Shown here in pieces: positions 8,277 through 17,603 of a stretch of DNA of 64,000 bases; position 1 is the stretch's first letter, and every line of letters starts with the position of its first letter. Below the pieces are notes generated by a model. That model was not told where the DNA came from. It ran no database searches and saw only the letters and a list, made by a program, of their open reading frames with translations. The translations under genes were made by a program, and so were the position numbers. The DNA lies in NCBI RefSeq assembly GCF_013299165.1, contig NZ_JAAFKD010000019.1, forward strand, positions 59,533 through 123,532, read 5' to 3'. Source of the stretch: Microcoleus sp. bin38.metabat.b11b12b14.051 (GTDB taxonomy: Bacteria; Cyanobacteriota; Cyanobacteriia; Cyanobacteriales; Microcoleaceae).

Positions 8277-8431
8277 CGTCGTACAGAGATCGAACATTTT
8301 AGACCCAAGTTCCTGCTCCCAGATTAATCTGCCCTTGTAAATCGAAAAATGGAAAATCGAAAAATGGAAAATCGACCGTCGTACAGAGATCGAACATTTT
8401 AGACCCAAGTTCCTGCTCCCAGACTAATCTG
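8277..8431. repeat. 55-bp direct repeat at exactly 100-bp spacing
   Basis: The spacer 8244-8575 carries a 55-bp sequence at 8277-8331 and again at 8377-8431 with a single mismatch. ATCGAAAAATGGAAA repeats lie between the copies, and AATCTAA heptamers follow at 8436-8475. No gene is visible. Confidence 0.9.
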
Positions 8432-8575
8432 TGGAGTAAATCTAAAATCTAAAATCTAAAATCTAAAATCTAAAATCGACTGACCTACGCGATCGCTCTA
8501 AGCGTGCAAGTCGAGACATCCCTGAGAAATAAATACTTGATTTGCCGGATAGTTTGCCCTTACTGAAAGCTGGGA

Positions 8576-9493
8576 ATGTTCTCAATTTATATTCTGACTT
8601 ACAACGAAGAGATTGATATCGCCGCTTGCATAGAATCGGCACTGCTTTGTGACGATATCATTGTAGTTGATTCTTTCAGCAGCGATCGCACCCTAGAGAT
8701 TGTTCAGAACTATCCCGTGCAAACAGTGCAGCACGGCTTTGAAACTCACGGACGCCAGCGGACTTGGATGCTCCAAGAAGTAGAATGCAAGTACGAATGG
8801 GTTTACATCCTCGAAGCTGACGAGCGCATGACGCCTGCATTGTTTGCTGAATGCTTAAAGGCGATCGAAAGTCAAGAATATATCGGCTATTACGTAGCTG
8901 AAAAAGTAATATTTATGGAGCGCTGGATTCGCCGCAGCACTCAATATCCGCGCTATCAAATGCGCCTGTTTCGCAAAGACCAAGTTTGGTTTAGTGACTA
9001 CGGTCACACTGAACGGGAAGTCTGCAACGGGCCCACTCACTTTTTGAAAGAAACCTACCCTCACTATACTTGCAGCAAAGGTCTTTCTCGCTGGATTGAA
9101 AAGCACAACCGCTACTCGACTGACGAGGCGGCTGAAACTCTCCGCCAATTAGCAGCAGGTCAAGTAAATTGGTGGGATTTATTGTTTGGCGCATCGGAGG
9201 TGGAAAGGCGGCGCGCTTTGAAAGATTTTTCTTTGCGTTTGCCTTTGCGGCCCGTGGTACGCTTTTTCTATATGTATATTTTGCTTGGCGGATTTCTTGA
9301 CGGTCAAGCTGGATTGGCTTGGTGCACGCTACAAGCTTTTTATGAATATCTAATTTTGCTGAAAGTTTGGGAAATGAAGCATATGCCACTGCCAAGTTTA
9401 GACGCAGTGGATGAACAGTCTATTTCAGAAGTTGCAAAAGTTGAGCAGTCTAAAGTTTCTTATAATCTTGGCGCTTCCGATACTCGTAGTTGA
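8576..9493 (+). CDS. Family 2 glycosyltransferase (WaaE/KdtX-like)
   Basis: A 305-residue GT-A fold enzyme. It starts with SIYILTYNEEIDI, has DDIIVVDSFSSDRT for the nucleotide-sugar site and EADERM as the acidic metal-binding motif, then the GYY.A.K and RLFRKDQVWF segments common to the WaaE/KdtX subgroup. It should transfer a sugar from an activated nucleotide donor to a surface polysaccharide or lipid-linked glycan; donor and acceptor cannot be read from sequence. A short amphipathic or membrane-associated helix lies near 225-250. It follows the HpsJ-like gene on the same strand, consistent with exopolysaccharide work. Confidence 0.85.
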   Translation: MFSIYILTYNEEIDIAACIESALLCDDIIVVDSFSSDRTLEIVQNYPVQTVQHGFETHGRQRTWMLQEVECKYEWVYILEADERMTPALFAECLKAIESQEYIGYYVAEKVIFMERWIRRSTQYPRYQMRLFRKDQVWFSDYGHTEREVCNGPTHFLKETYPHYTCSKGLSRWIEKHNRYSTDEAAETLRQLAAGQVNWWDLLFGASEVERRRALKDFSLRLPLRPVVRFFYMYILLGGFLDGQAGLAWCTLQAFYEYLILLKVWEMKHMPLPSLDAVDEQSISEVAKVEQSKVSYNLGASDTRS

Positions 9494-9496
9494 AAA

Positions 9497-9690
9497 TTAG
9501 TCATTGGGCATTGGGCATTGGGCATTGGGCATTGGGCATTGGGCATTGGTCATTAGTCATTAGCCATATCTGTAGGGTGTGTCGCCATCGACAATCTCTA
9601 AAAAAGACCGAAAATCTAATAGCGACGCACCTTACAAATTAGGTGAATGAAACAAACCTAACAATTCTCTTTTAGCAAGTAGCGAGGCAC
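9497..9690. repeat. CATTGGG heptamers and a GTGCGTCGCC-type hairpin
   Basis: Tandem CATTGGG copies (9504-9550) are followed by one short member of the GTAGGGTGCGTCG family (about 9573-9635). The phrase TTAGGTGAATGAAACAAACC begins near 9639 and recurs, one base changed, near 9984 beyond the second miniature element. Confidence 0.8.
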
Positions 9691-9693
9691 CTT

Positions 9694-9797
9694 ATACCAT
9701 TTTTTTAAAGTTATGAGAAACTTTCATGAGAAGGTAAAGGAAATAATTACAAAGCCCAATTGTCCTGTATCTCTATTAGATCTTTAAAAAATGGTAT
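9694..9797. mobile_element. Miniature inverted-repeat element, copy 1
   Basis: A 104-bp element bounded by ATACCATTTTTTTAAAG and its inverse CTTTAAAAAATGGTAT (16-bp terminal inverted repeats). Its interior has no coding capacity. Copy 2 at 9874-9978 is about 80% alike by eye. This suggests a non-autonomous element mobilised in trans; no clear target duplication was seen. Confidence 0.65.
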
Positions 9798-9812
9798 AAC
9801 CATAACAAAAAT

Positions 9813-9871
9813 GGTTCGTAGTGTGGACTTTAGTCCGCTCTTACTGCGGACTAAAGTCCACACTACGAACC
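9813..9871. repeat. GTGGACTTTAGTCC hairpin between the two elements
   Basis: A long inverted repeat: GGTTCGTAGTGTGGACTTTA and its complement at the other end enclose a short loop. It belongs to the family seen at 30418-30767, 42806-42941 and 45172-45344. Relative to those copies this one has GTGTGG instead of GTGAGG, with the matching change in the opposite arm. Confidence 0.88.
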
Positions 9872-9873
9872 TT

Positions 9874-9978
9874 ATACCATTTTTTTAAAGTTATGATAGA
9901 GTTTTATGAAAAGGTCAAGGAGATAATTACAATGTCCAACGGTCGTTTATCTCTATTGCATCTTTAGAAAAATGGTAT
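9874..9978. mobile_element. Miniature inverted-repeat element, copy 2
   Basis: A 105-bp relative of the element at 9694, again starting ATACCATTTTTTTAAAG and ending in ATGGTAT. A solitary right-end fragment (CTAAATGGTATA) lies near 10034, which may mark a third, decayed insertion. Confidence 0.65.
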
Positions 9979-10118
9979 TACACATTAGGTGAACGAAACA
10001 AACCTAACAATTCTCTTGTAGCAAGCTTTTTTCTAAATGGTATAATATTTAAACCTACCTCACCTTTTTGAGACTCGGCTATGTAGAACCCATTTGACAT
10101 CTTTGAGTTTTTGGGTTG

Positions 10119-10250
10119 AGTGACGAGAAATACCGAGATTAACCCGGTTTCTGAGATTTACGCGCGGGGCAAGAAACCGGGTTTCTACGAGTTTTTGGGT
10201 TGGTCACGAGAAATACCGAGAGAAACCCGGTTTCTGAGATTTACGCAGAA
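10119..10250. repeat. Paired GAAACCCGGTTTCT repeats
   Basis: Three alternating-orientation copies with the ACGAGTTTTTGGGTTGG and GAGATTTACGC spacers used elsewhere in the window. The remaining spacer 9979-10402 has no gene. Confidence 0.85.
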
Positions 10251-10305
10251 TAGATTTCAAATGGGTTCTATACTTCTAATAATAAAGTTTGCTCTGTGGA
10301 GTTAC

Positions 10306-10340
10306 AGAAAAAACCCGATTTCTTGGAGAAATCGGGTTTC
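10306..10340 (-). terminator. Rho-independent terminator of glgB
   Basis: A 13-bp perfect stem (10311-10323 with 10327-10339, loop TGG) lies 63 bp beyond the glgB stop codon. On the minus strand it is followed directly by a T run (the A run at 10306-10311). Stem plus T run on the correct strand supports termination, although the stem sequence resembles the local GAAACCCGGTTTC repeat family. Confidence 0.7.
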
Positions 10341-10402
10341 TAAATAGCCTGAAAGTTTGAGGTTGAATCAAGTTTTGATTGTTAACTTAAAAATCTCACA
10401 AC

Positions 10403-12697
10403 TTAAAATGCTTGAGATTTGGCTGCTGTTTTTGCCCGATCGATCTTTAAGATCAACACACCCAAAGGCGGCAAACACAAGTCGATCGAATAAGCGCTGT
10501 TGTGGAACCACCACTCATCAGTCCACTTACCCCCCAAATTGCCCATATTGCTGCCGCCGTATTCCCGCGCGTCGCTGTTAAACAACTCCGTATAGAAACC
10601 CGGTTCCGGCACTCCGACGCGATAGTGAGAGTGCGGCTGCGGCGTAAAATTGCACACCGTCACCACAAACTCATCGCCATCCTTCTCGCGACGCACAAAG
10701 GCAACCACGCTGTGCCGATTGTCGCTGCAATCAATCCACTCAAATCCATCCTCAGCAAAATCTTGACTGTAAAGTGCAGTTTCGCTGCGGTACAAATGGT
10801 TCAAATCCTTGAAAAATAGCTTCAACTTTTGGTGCGGCTCAAATTGCAGCAAATCCCACTGCAAATCCCCCCAAACGTTCCACTCTTGCCACTGGCCGAA
10901 CTCCATCCCCATAAAAATGGTTTTCTTGCCGGGATGAGCAAACATAAAGGTAAACAAACAGCGCACGTTTGCAAACTTTTGCCATTCGTCCCCTGGCATT
11001 TTGCCGATGATGTGGGCTTTGCCGTGGACTACTTCATCGTGGGACAACGCCAGCATGAAATTCTCGCTGTGGTTGTACCACATACTGAAAGTGATGTTGT
11101 TTTGGTGGAACTGCCGGAACCACGGATCCATGTGGTAGTAGTCGAGCATATCGTGCATCCAACCCATGTTCCACTTGAGGTTGAAGCCTAAGCCGCCTAC
11201 ATAAGTCGGCCAAGATACCATCGGCCAAGAGGTAGATTCTTCGGCGATCGACAGTGCCCCTGGGAAATAGCTAAAAATGACGTGATTTGTCTGGCGCAGG
11301 AAATCTGCCGCCTCGATATTTTCGCGGCCGCCGTACTGGTTTGTCAGCCATTCTCCGGGTTCGCGGCAGTAGTCCAAATACAGCATCGAGGCTACGGCAT
11401 CTACCCGAATCCCATCGATGTGATACTTGTCAAACCAGAACAGAGCGTTTGATACTAGGAAATTCCGCACTTCGTTGCGGCCGTAGTTAAAGACTAGGGT
11501 TCCCCACCCTTTGTGCTCGCCCTTGCGGGGGTCGGCGTGTTCGTACAAGTGAGTTCCGTCAAAGAAGGCTAAACCGTGGCCGTCTTTAGGGAAATGCCCG
11601 GGCACCCAGTCTACCAGTACGCCAATGCCGTTGGCGTGGCACTGGTCAACAAAATACATGAAATCTTCAGGTTTGCCGTAGCGGGATGTTGGGGCGAAAT
11701 AGCCTGCTACTTGATAGCCCCAGGAACCGTCGAAGGGATGTTCGGCGATCGGCAAAATTTCGATGTGAGTGAATCCTAAGTCTTTGACGTAGGGAATTAG
11801 CCGATCGGCCAATTCGCGATAAGTCAAAAACCGCGCGCCCGGCTTCAGTTCTGAAACCTGTACTGCTGGTTCTATTTCACCGTTTGGCAGTACCGCAGGT
11901 TCGCTAGTAGCGCCGTGCAGCCAAGAACCGATGTGGCATTCGTAAACCGAAACCGGCTGCGTTAGTTGGTCTGTGTGTCGCCGCTGTTCGATCCAAGCGC
12001 TGTCGTGCCAAGTGTAGCTATCTAAGTCGGTGACAATTGAGGCTGTTTTGGGTCGTACCTCTTGCTGGAAACCGTAGGGATCGGACTTTTCGTAAGGATG
12101 TCCGTCTTGGTTTTTCACTTCGTATTTGTAGTGAGTTCCGTAGGATAGTCCCGGAATAAATAATTCCCAGATGCCGTTTTGGGATTTCCGCATTTGATGT
12201 TTGCGGCCGTCCCAATAGTTGAAATCGCCTAATACTGATACGTTGCGGGCATTCGGAGCCCAAACTGCAAAATATACTCCTGTAATGCCGTCTACTTCGG
12301 TGAAGTGGGCGCCTAGTTTTTCGTAAATGCGGTGGTGGTTGCCTTCTGAGAATAGGTGCAGGTCAAATTCTGTGAGTTTGGGCGATCGAAAGGCGTAGGG
12401 GTCGTAGATAAAGCGTTCGTGTTCCCCTTCTTTGACCCGCAGTTGATAGTTTGCTAGTTCTGGGGTGTCGATCGTACATTCAAAAAAGTGAGGGTGATGC
12501 TCTGATTTCATCGAATATTCGGCCCTGGCCTCCGGCAAAACTACCGATACCGCATCGGCATTTGGCAGGTAAGCTCGGACGGCCCAGACTTTTTTGCCAT
12601 TTTCTTCGATCGCGTGGGGGCCTAGGACTTCAAAGGGATCGTGGTGCTGATTCCACACAATCCGGTCAATCTGTTCAAAGGGGACGGTCGCTGGCAT
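10403..12697 (-). CDS. glgB: 1,4-alpha-glucan branching enzyme
   Basis: A 764-residue GH13 enzyme that forms alpha-1,6 branches in glycogen. An N-terminal CBM48-type region (about 20-240, with two beta domains) precedes the (beta/alpha)8 barrel. Catalytic residues are visible: nucleophile D433 in [15 protein letters not shown], acid E486 in [11 protein letters not shown], and the third Asp in [11 protein letters not shown]. The C-terminal beta domain ends near LGVLILKI. I chose the ATG at 12697 (MPATVPFEQ), which has GAGGTAAG about 12 bases upstream; a start at 12757 would add twenty unlikely residues. Length and domain order are normal. It is monocistronic, with a strong terminator downstream. 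Confidence 0.97.
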   Translation of the reverse strand: MPATVPFEQIDRIVWNQHHDPFEVLGPHAIEENGKKVWAVRAYLPNADAVSVVLPEARAEYSMKSEHHPHFFECTIDTPELANYQLRVKEGEHERFIYDPYAFRSPKLTEFDLHLFSEGNHHRIYEKLGAHFTEVDGITGVYFAVWAPNARNVSVLGDFNYWDGRKHQMRKSQNGIWELFIPGLSYGTHYKYEVKNQDGHPYEKSDPYGFQQEVRPKTASIVTDLDSYTWHDSAWIEQRRHTDQLTQPVSVYECHIGSWLHGATSEPAVLPNGEIEPAVQVSELKPGARFLTYRELADRLIPYVKDLGFTHIEILPIAEHPFDGSWGYQVAGYFAPTSRYGKPEDFMYFVDQCHANGIGVLVDWVPGHFPKDGHGLAFFDGTHLYEHADPRKGEHKGWGTLVFNYGRNEVRNFLVSNALFWFDKYHIDGIRVDAVASMLYLDYCREPGEWLTNQYGGRENIEAADFLRQTNHVIFSYFPGALSIAEESTSWPMVSWPTYVGGLGFNLKWNMGWMHDMLDYYHMDPWFRQFHQNNITFSMWYNHSENFMLALSHDEVVHGKAHIIGKMPGDEWQKFANVRCLFTFMFAHPGKKTIFMGMEFGQWQEWNVWGDLQWDLLQFEPHQKLKLFFKDLNHLYRSETALYSQDFAEDGFEWIDCSDNRHSVVAFVRREKDGDEFVVTVCNFTPQPHSHYRVGVPEPGFYTELFNSDAREYGGSNMGNLGGKWTDEWWFHNSAYSIDLCLPPLGVLILKIDRAKTAAKSQAF

Positions 12698-13046
12698 AAA
12701 ACTACTTACCTCAATCTTTTGACTAAATGGCTTTCTAAACCTAGAGCTGCGATGCACTTTACATTTTGATACATGAGCGAGCGCTCATCCTACGGCGCTT
12801 GCTGCCAGAGCGCGCGCGATCCTGCCTTGCTGGCGACCAAGCTGTGATTTTACTGCTAAGGGCTAACATCTAAGTATAGAAATATTAAAACAAATTGAAA
12901 AATTTATATTTTTTCCCTAATTATCTTGACTTTTTTTACTTTTGTGGTATGGATTTTTTCAAATTTTGATGGGTTTGCCAACTCAAAAACATCCACGAGA
13001 GTGAGTTTTACCCAAAACTGAATCATGAGCGATCGCTCAAACATTT
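12698..13046. other. glgB upstream region, no gene
   Basis: The spacer between glgB and the GST-like gene is AT-rich at 12890-12970, where a glgB promoter would be expected. It contains a near-palindromic ATGAGCGAGCGCTCAT at about 12775. I see no convincing small gene. Confidence 0.5.
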
Positions 13047-13754
13047 TCAAGCAGGGGCGATCGGCTCAGGGGGGGCAGTTTCAAATCCCGGAGGCAGCGT
13101 TTCCCCGCAAATTGCGTGAATTTGGGAAATCCGCTCAAACAACCAAGGATATTCAAGGCGGTATTGAGGAATCAAAGCTAAAGGACTCAGCAGCGCGGCA
13201 GCAGTAATATCTGCCACGGTTAAGGAATCGCCTAGCAAAAAGTCACCCTGGCCCCAGCGACGGTGCTGCAACCAATTTAAAGCAGCTCTCAGGCGCAACT
13301 GGGCGAGTGTTGCCGATGCTGAGTTGATGCCGAATTGGCGGCGGGCTAATTGAATCACTAACTGACTCAAGACAGAGGGGTCGATTTGCTTGCCCGCACC
13401 GGCGCGAAACTCGTAGTAAACAAATCGAGTGGCAATGCCGATGCTTTCATCGAGCCAGTCTTCGATCGTCCAAACCTCAGCTTGCAAGCTCTCGCCTGCC
13501 GGCAACAGCGACGGCGAAGGAAAGCGAGACTCGATCGAGTGCAAGATTTGCGTCGAGTCAGCGATCGCCTCCGGTTCACCGTCGAGTTGAGGCAGCAGGA
13601 CTGGCACCGTTCTCAAACCCCCCGTCAGAGGCTTGAGTTTCAAAACGTGCAAGCCGGGAGTCAAATTTTCAACTTGAAAGGGGATGCCCTTGTAACCCAA
13701 CGCTAAGCGGACTTTGCGGCAGTAAGGGGACGTACTGAACTGTAGTAAAAGCAT
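13047..13754 (-). CDS. Glutathione S-transferase-like protein
   Basis: A 235-residue protein with the two-domain GST plan. A thioredoxin-like N-terminal domain (1-85) begins LLLQFSTSPYCRKVRLAL, with Cys12 where many bacterial GSTs have their catalytic Cys or Ser. It continues with VPVLL and ADSTQILHSIE, the glutathione-binding cis-Pro and acidic-Ser motifs. The C-terminal helical domain (95-225) contains LLGDSLTVADITAAALL, the GST N-capping box. I start it at 13754, because the 33 residues upstream in frame are not family-like. Substrate is unknown; roles in detoxification or thiol exchange are typical. Confidence 0.85.
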   Translation of the reverse strand: MLLLQFSTSPYCRKVRLALGYKGIPFQVENLTPGLHVLKLKPLTGGLRTVPVLLPQLDGEPEAIADSTQILHSIESRFPSPSLLPAGESLQAEVWTIEDWLDESIGIATRFVYYEFRAGAGKQIDPSVLSQLVIQLARRQFGINSASATLAQLRLRAALNWLQHRRWGQGDFLLGDSLTVADITAAALLSPLALIPQYRLEYPWLFERISQIHAICGETLPPGFETAPPEPIAPA

Positions 13755-13873
13755 CAGACAACAATTAACACCCAACTTGAAGCCTAGACCGAGGAGATGA
13801 AAAAATGCGAAGAGCGAACCATTTTTCACCCGCAGGCTAGGCTCGTTGGGCAAAGATTCCGGGATAGCCCTAG

Positions 13874-14116
13874 TTAGGGAGACTTTTTAGGAGTAGGGGA
13901 AGCAGCGCCAGCAGGCTTGTCGCCAGCAGGCTTGTCAGCCCCAGGAGTAGCCTTTGTAGTCTCCTTCGGTGCCGGAGCAGAAACAGGAGGAGGAGTAGTG
14001 CCGCCGCCAGCAGGAGTGGGGCTAGCGCCGCCGCCACTGCCTCCTTCACCGCCACAAGCGCCCAGGGCTGCTGCAATGCCCAATACCAAAGTCAAACGAA
14101 TTAATCCCTTGTTCAT
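13874..14116 (-). CDS. Small Pro/Lys-rich lipoprotein
   Basis: An 80-residue predicted lipoprotein. A signal peptide (MNKGLIRLTLVLGIAAALGAC) ends in the lipobox LGAC with Cys21, followed by Gly/Ser, then a low-complexity Pro/Thr/Ala/Lys tail. AAGGAG lies seven bases before the ATG at 14116, which decides the start over a GTG two codons upstream. The tail has KPAGDKPAG repeats. Function is unknown; such tails often act as flexible spacers at the cell envelope. Confidence 0.75.
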   Translation of the reverse strand: MNKGLIRLTLVLGIAAALGACGGEGGSGGGASPTPAGGGTTPPPVSAPAPKETTKATPGADKPAGDKPAGAASPTPKKSP

Positions 14117-14455
14117 AAACACTCCTTAACATTCAAAACCCATCGCAAGGAAGGGAATAGTGTACTTGAGAAACAATGCTGGCACGAATAGATCGACGAT
14201 TCGCTCGTTGATTACAATACTGCATTTATTAATAAATTTCACACTGATTCTGGCGAACCGGCAAAAATTTCATTTTTTTTGGCAAATCCTGAAGTAAAAG
14301 TGACCAGTGGTAGGATGGGTTGGTTGGTTTGTGAGGTATCTTTGGTAAGGATAACCGATCGACCGCAGATTGTCGTAAATTGGCGATCGCCCAGAGAAAT
14401 AAGTCCTAAGCTCAATCAAGCTGAAGCTGCCCCACTTTACGTATTGGTGAACTCT

Positions 14456-15037
14456 ATGACCGCTGCTATCAGATCCCCGGATTCTCGCCGCGGGCCCGCT
14501 GCCCGCAAGCCCGCTGCCGAGCCGGCCAAGAGCAAAGTTACTTCTATTGCCAGAGCTAGGCGAGCCAAGATAGGGCCCGAATTGCCTAACTACTCGGCAA
14601 CCGAGCCTGAGGCTCAGCCTCAGACTCGCCCCTCAGGCTCGGTGCTCAAAGTTCTGCCCGATCGTCAGTGGCAGCCGGTATGGCTGCGATCGCTCCTGCA
14701 AGTGCAGCGAGCTTCTTGTGCCCTAGCCCTTCTGCTTTTGGGCGGTGCTCTGAGTCTCTACGGCTTGACTGTTTACAGCGAACAGCGCTGGAGTCAGGAG
14801 TATCAAAAGCTGGAAACTCTGCGCCTCCGGGAGCAGCAGTTGAGTGCCGCCAGCGAAGTCTTGAAACACCAACTTGCTAAAGAAGCCCAAAATCCAGACA
14901 CCGGTTTGGCTCCGCAGAATCCTGCTGACACGATTTTTTTAAAGCCGGCACAGGAGCAGCGATCGCCCCAAGCGGTACAAAACTCAGAACCGGCTCTCAA
15001 GAAGACTGCTGGTGTGGAAACGCCACTCGGCTATTGA
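14456..15037 (+). CDS. FtsL-like bitopic membrane protein
   Basis: A 193-residue protein with a basic, Pro/Ala-rich cytoplasmic N-terminus (1-85), a single hydrophobic segment (about 86-107) and a coiled-coil-like stretch with QKLETLRLREQQLSAASEVL right after it, then a Pro/Gln-rich tail. This topology, and the position 210 bp upstream of ftsI on the same strand, match the FtsL-like proteins of cyanobacterial divisomes. No direct sequence signature proves it. I start at the ATG at 14456 preceded by GGTGA; an upstream in-frame TTG at 14279 would add 59 residues. Confidence 0.65.
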   Translation: MTAAIRSPDSRRGPAARKPAAEPAKSKVTSIARARRAKIGPELPNYSATEPEAQPQTRPSGSVLKVLPDRQWQPVWLRSLLQVQRASCALALLLLGGALSLYGLTVYSEQRWSQEYQKLETLRLREQQLSAASEVLKHQLAKEAQNPDTGLAPQNPADTIFLKPAQEQRSPQAVQNSEPALKKTAGVETPLGY

Positions 15038-15247
15038 GGCAATTTCCCGGTGAGGCTGTTCTGGGGCCGAGTGTCCCAGACTCCCAGAGCTCGCAGGGTG
15101 TAACTTCCGATTCTATTTCAGAGGCTTTCTGTTGCTTCGTGTTTGACTTTTGTGCAAGTCCCGATCGATTTGGGCCTCCATCGCCGAGATTAAAAGTTAA
15201 AAATAAGTAACTTGCTGTTGAATTTTTAATTTTTAATTTTTAATTAT

Positions 15248-17152
15248 ATGAGCTACGACCCCCGTTTTGACCGCTACAGATCGCCAAACTTCAAACGCCC
15301 AAAACAGTCGGGCTCCCGCAGTGGGTGGGGAAAACAAAGCAAACCCAAAGTTTCCAGCACGAGCGGCGCGACGCCACAACAGGCCGCTGGGCCTTGGCCT
15401 CGGCCGCCGCTTGTGCGTTCAAAGCCCAGCAAGTTCCGCTTGTGGGCGGTGTGGGCGGTGTTGATTCTGGGGGGGATCGGGCTGGCGGTGAATTTGTTTT
15501 ATTTGCAGGTGACTCGATCTCCGGCGCTGCGGAAACAAGCCGAACAACAGCAAACTCTCAAAACCAAGCCGTTTGTACCCAGACGCCCGATAGTTGACCG
15601 CACAGGCAATGTTTTGGCGATCGACCGACAGGTATACACCCTCTACGCTCACCCGAAGCTCTTCAAGCAGTCGAAGGCCCAAATAGCAGCCTCCTTGGCT
15701 CCGATGCTGCCGATCGAGCTAACTCCGGGGAATACGCCGGAAACTGAACTGCTGCGCCGGTTTAATCTGGGCGAAAGCGGTATTACAATTGCCGATTCCC
15801 TGGCGCAAGAAGTTGCCGATCGCATCAACCGGATGCAAATTAAAAACTCTCCGGTAGAAGGCTTGGAGTTGCTGCGCCAGCAGCAGCGTTTTTACCCGCA
15901 GCAGGAGTTGGCGGCCGATGTCCTCGGTTATGTGGATGGGGAACGCAAGGGACAAGCAGGGGTGGAATACAGCCAGCAGAATTTGCTGGAACGATCGATG
16001 CCATCGATTCAATTTAGCAGGTCGATCGATGGAAATTGGGTTCCCGATCGGCTGACGGCGGGATTTGTGCAGCTTGACGACTTAAAATTGCAACTGACGA
16101 TCGACAGCCGCTTGCAGCGGGCGGCCCGGGTTGCTCTCAAGGAAAAAATGCAGAAACACGAGGCAAAGCGGGGCGCGGTGATCGTGATGGATGCCAACAA
16201 CGGAGAGTTGCTGTCAGTCGTAGCCGAACCTTCTTATGACCCGAATCAATATTTTAACTTCGATTTATCGCGCTATAAAAATTGGGCTGTGACAGATGTT
16301 TACGAGCCAGGTTCGACTTTTAAAGCGATTAATGTGGCGATCGCCCTAGAAGCAGGTACGGTCAAACCTAACACCGTGTTTAACGACGAAGGTCGGATTT
16401 ACATGGATGTCTGGACGATCCAAAATTCCGATTACCAATCAGCAGGGGCGCGCGGCCCTTCGACAGTGAGCGAGATTTTGAAACATTCTAGCAATGTGGG
16501 CATGGTGCACGTAATGAAAACCATGAAATCTTCTCTTTACTATCAAGCTTTACAAAAACTCGGGCTCGGACAAACTGCGGGAACAGATTTGCCTTTTGAA
16601 GTAAGCAGTCAGCTTAAAAATCGAGACCAATTTATTAATTCTCCGGTGGAATCTGCTACTACCGCTTTTGGTCAGGGTTTTTCAATTACTCCCATGCAGT
16701 TGGTGCAGCTTAACGGGGCTTTAGCCAACGGCGGCAAGTTAGTAACTCCTCACGTTGTGCGCGGACTTTTCGATCGCGAAGGTCAAGCTTTTTGGAAGCT
16801 TCCGAGGGCTGTTCCCAAGCAAGTTTTTTCCCCAGAAACTACAAAGAAAGTGATCGAGATGATGGAAGGCGTGGTGGATGGCGGTACGGGGAAAGCTGCA
16901 CAAATTCCCGGGTATCGAATTGCTGGGAAAACCGGCACAGCTCAAAAAGCTAATGCTAGTGGGGGTTATTCTAATAAAGCAATTATTACTAGCTTTGTGG
17001 GGATTATGCCTGCGGATGCTCCTCGCTATGTCGTGCTGGCGGTGATTGACGAGCCTAAGGGCGGTACGGGGGGAACGGTGGCGGCGCCGATTGTGGAGTC
17101 GGTGATGGAGGCGCTGATTTCGATTGAAAAGATTGGGCCCAGCAAGAAGTAG
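15248..17152 (+). CDS. ftsI: Penicillin-binding protein, septal transpeptidase FtsI-like
   Basis: A 634-residue class B penicillin-binding protein that cross-links septal peptidoglycan. A basic, Pro-rich cytoplasmic tail (1-58) leads to a transmembrane helix (about 60-82). The PBP dimer domain begins VPRRPIVDRTGNVLAIDRQ, and the transpeptidase follows with the active-site Ser near 356 in PGSTFKA, the SSN motif near 414, and KTGTAQ near 560. No PASTA domains. The FtsL-like gene upstream supports FtsI over the elongation enzyme MrdA. Start ATG at 15248 follows a run of TTTTTAA repeats with no obvious Shine-Dalgarno sequence. Confidence 0.93.
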   Translation: MSYDPRFDRYRSPNFKRPKQSGSRSGWGKQSKPKVSSTSGATPQQAAGPWPRPPLVRSKPSKFRLWAVWAVLILGGIGLAVNLFYLQVTRSPALRKQAEQQQTLKTKPFVPRRPIVDRTGNVLAIDRQVYTLYAHPKLFKQSKAQIAASLAPMLPIELTPGNTPETELLRRFNLGESGITIADSLAQEVADRINRMQIKNSPVEGLELLRQQQRFYPQQELAADVLGYVDGERKGQAGVEYSQQNLLERSMPSIQFSRSIDGNWVPDRLTAGFVQLDDLKLQLTIDSRLQRAARVALKEKMQKHEAKRGAVIVMDANNGELLSVVAEPSYDPNQYFNFDLSRYKNWAVTDVYEPGSTFKAINVAIALEAGTVKPNTVFNDEGRIYMDVWTIQNSDYQSAGARGPSTVSEILKHSSNVGMVHVMKTMKSSLYYQALQKLGLGQTAGTDLPFEVSSQLKNRDQFINSPVESATTAFGQGFSITPMQLVQLNGALANGGKLVTPHVVRGLFDREGQAFWKLPRAVPKQVFSPETTKKVIEMMEGVVDGGTGKAAQIPGYRIAGKTGTAQKANASGGYSNKAIITSFVGIMPADAPRYVVLAVIDEPKGGTGGTVAAPIVESVMEALISIEKIGPSKK

Positions 17153-17286
17153 GAAGCACGGCTCGAATCTAGGACAATACGCTGGGAATCGGAGATTATA
17201 GTCGATCGAACCTTATCCACAACAGACACGGAGATTGCTTTCATAAAAGAGCGCGTTTCCGATAGTTCCAAAAGGGAGATCGCATC

Positions 17287-17532
17287 CTATTTCCTTTGCG
17301 GAGATTCTACCACTTCTGATTCCTGAAGACGTTGCGATAATAGGCAATCTTCAAAGCTGAAAGCTTCTGAGTCTAGAAAACTAGCGATCGCCATTTCGAT
17401 CGCAGCTTCCAGAGATCATTCTAGCTGCGTAGCTTTTTCCATCAGAGCGACTTTCACATAGTCAGGCAAATGAGTAATCAGCGAATGAATAGCGGATGGT
17501 GGCAAGTGTTGGATGTTGAGAGTTTGAGTCAT
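17287..17532 (-). pseudogene. Small conserved-type ORF split by an in-frame TGA
   Basis: Reading from an ATG at 17532, 38 codons encode a protein beginning MTQTLNIQHLPPSAIHSL. A TGA at 17416-17418 follows, and then 42 more open codons in the same frame, ending at TAG (17287-17289) and including LEAAIEMAIASFLDSEAF. Both halves look like normal coding sequence and the frame is not shifted, so one base change probably disabled an 81-residue gene. I do not recognise the family; small acidic proteins like this are sometimes antitoxins. Sequencing error is the alternative. Confidence 0.6.
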
Positions 17533-17603
17533 TGTTCTCTGGGAATTTTAACGTATATCAAGTCCAGTACCACCGAACTTGATATCCATGTTTGAGGTTA
17601 AAA

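Noticed and set aside
13025..13207. Small plus-strand ORF with a HIP1 site at its start
   Set aside because: It overlaps the C-terminal end of the GST-like gene on the opposite strand and has no independent support.
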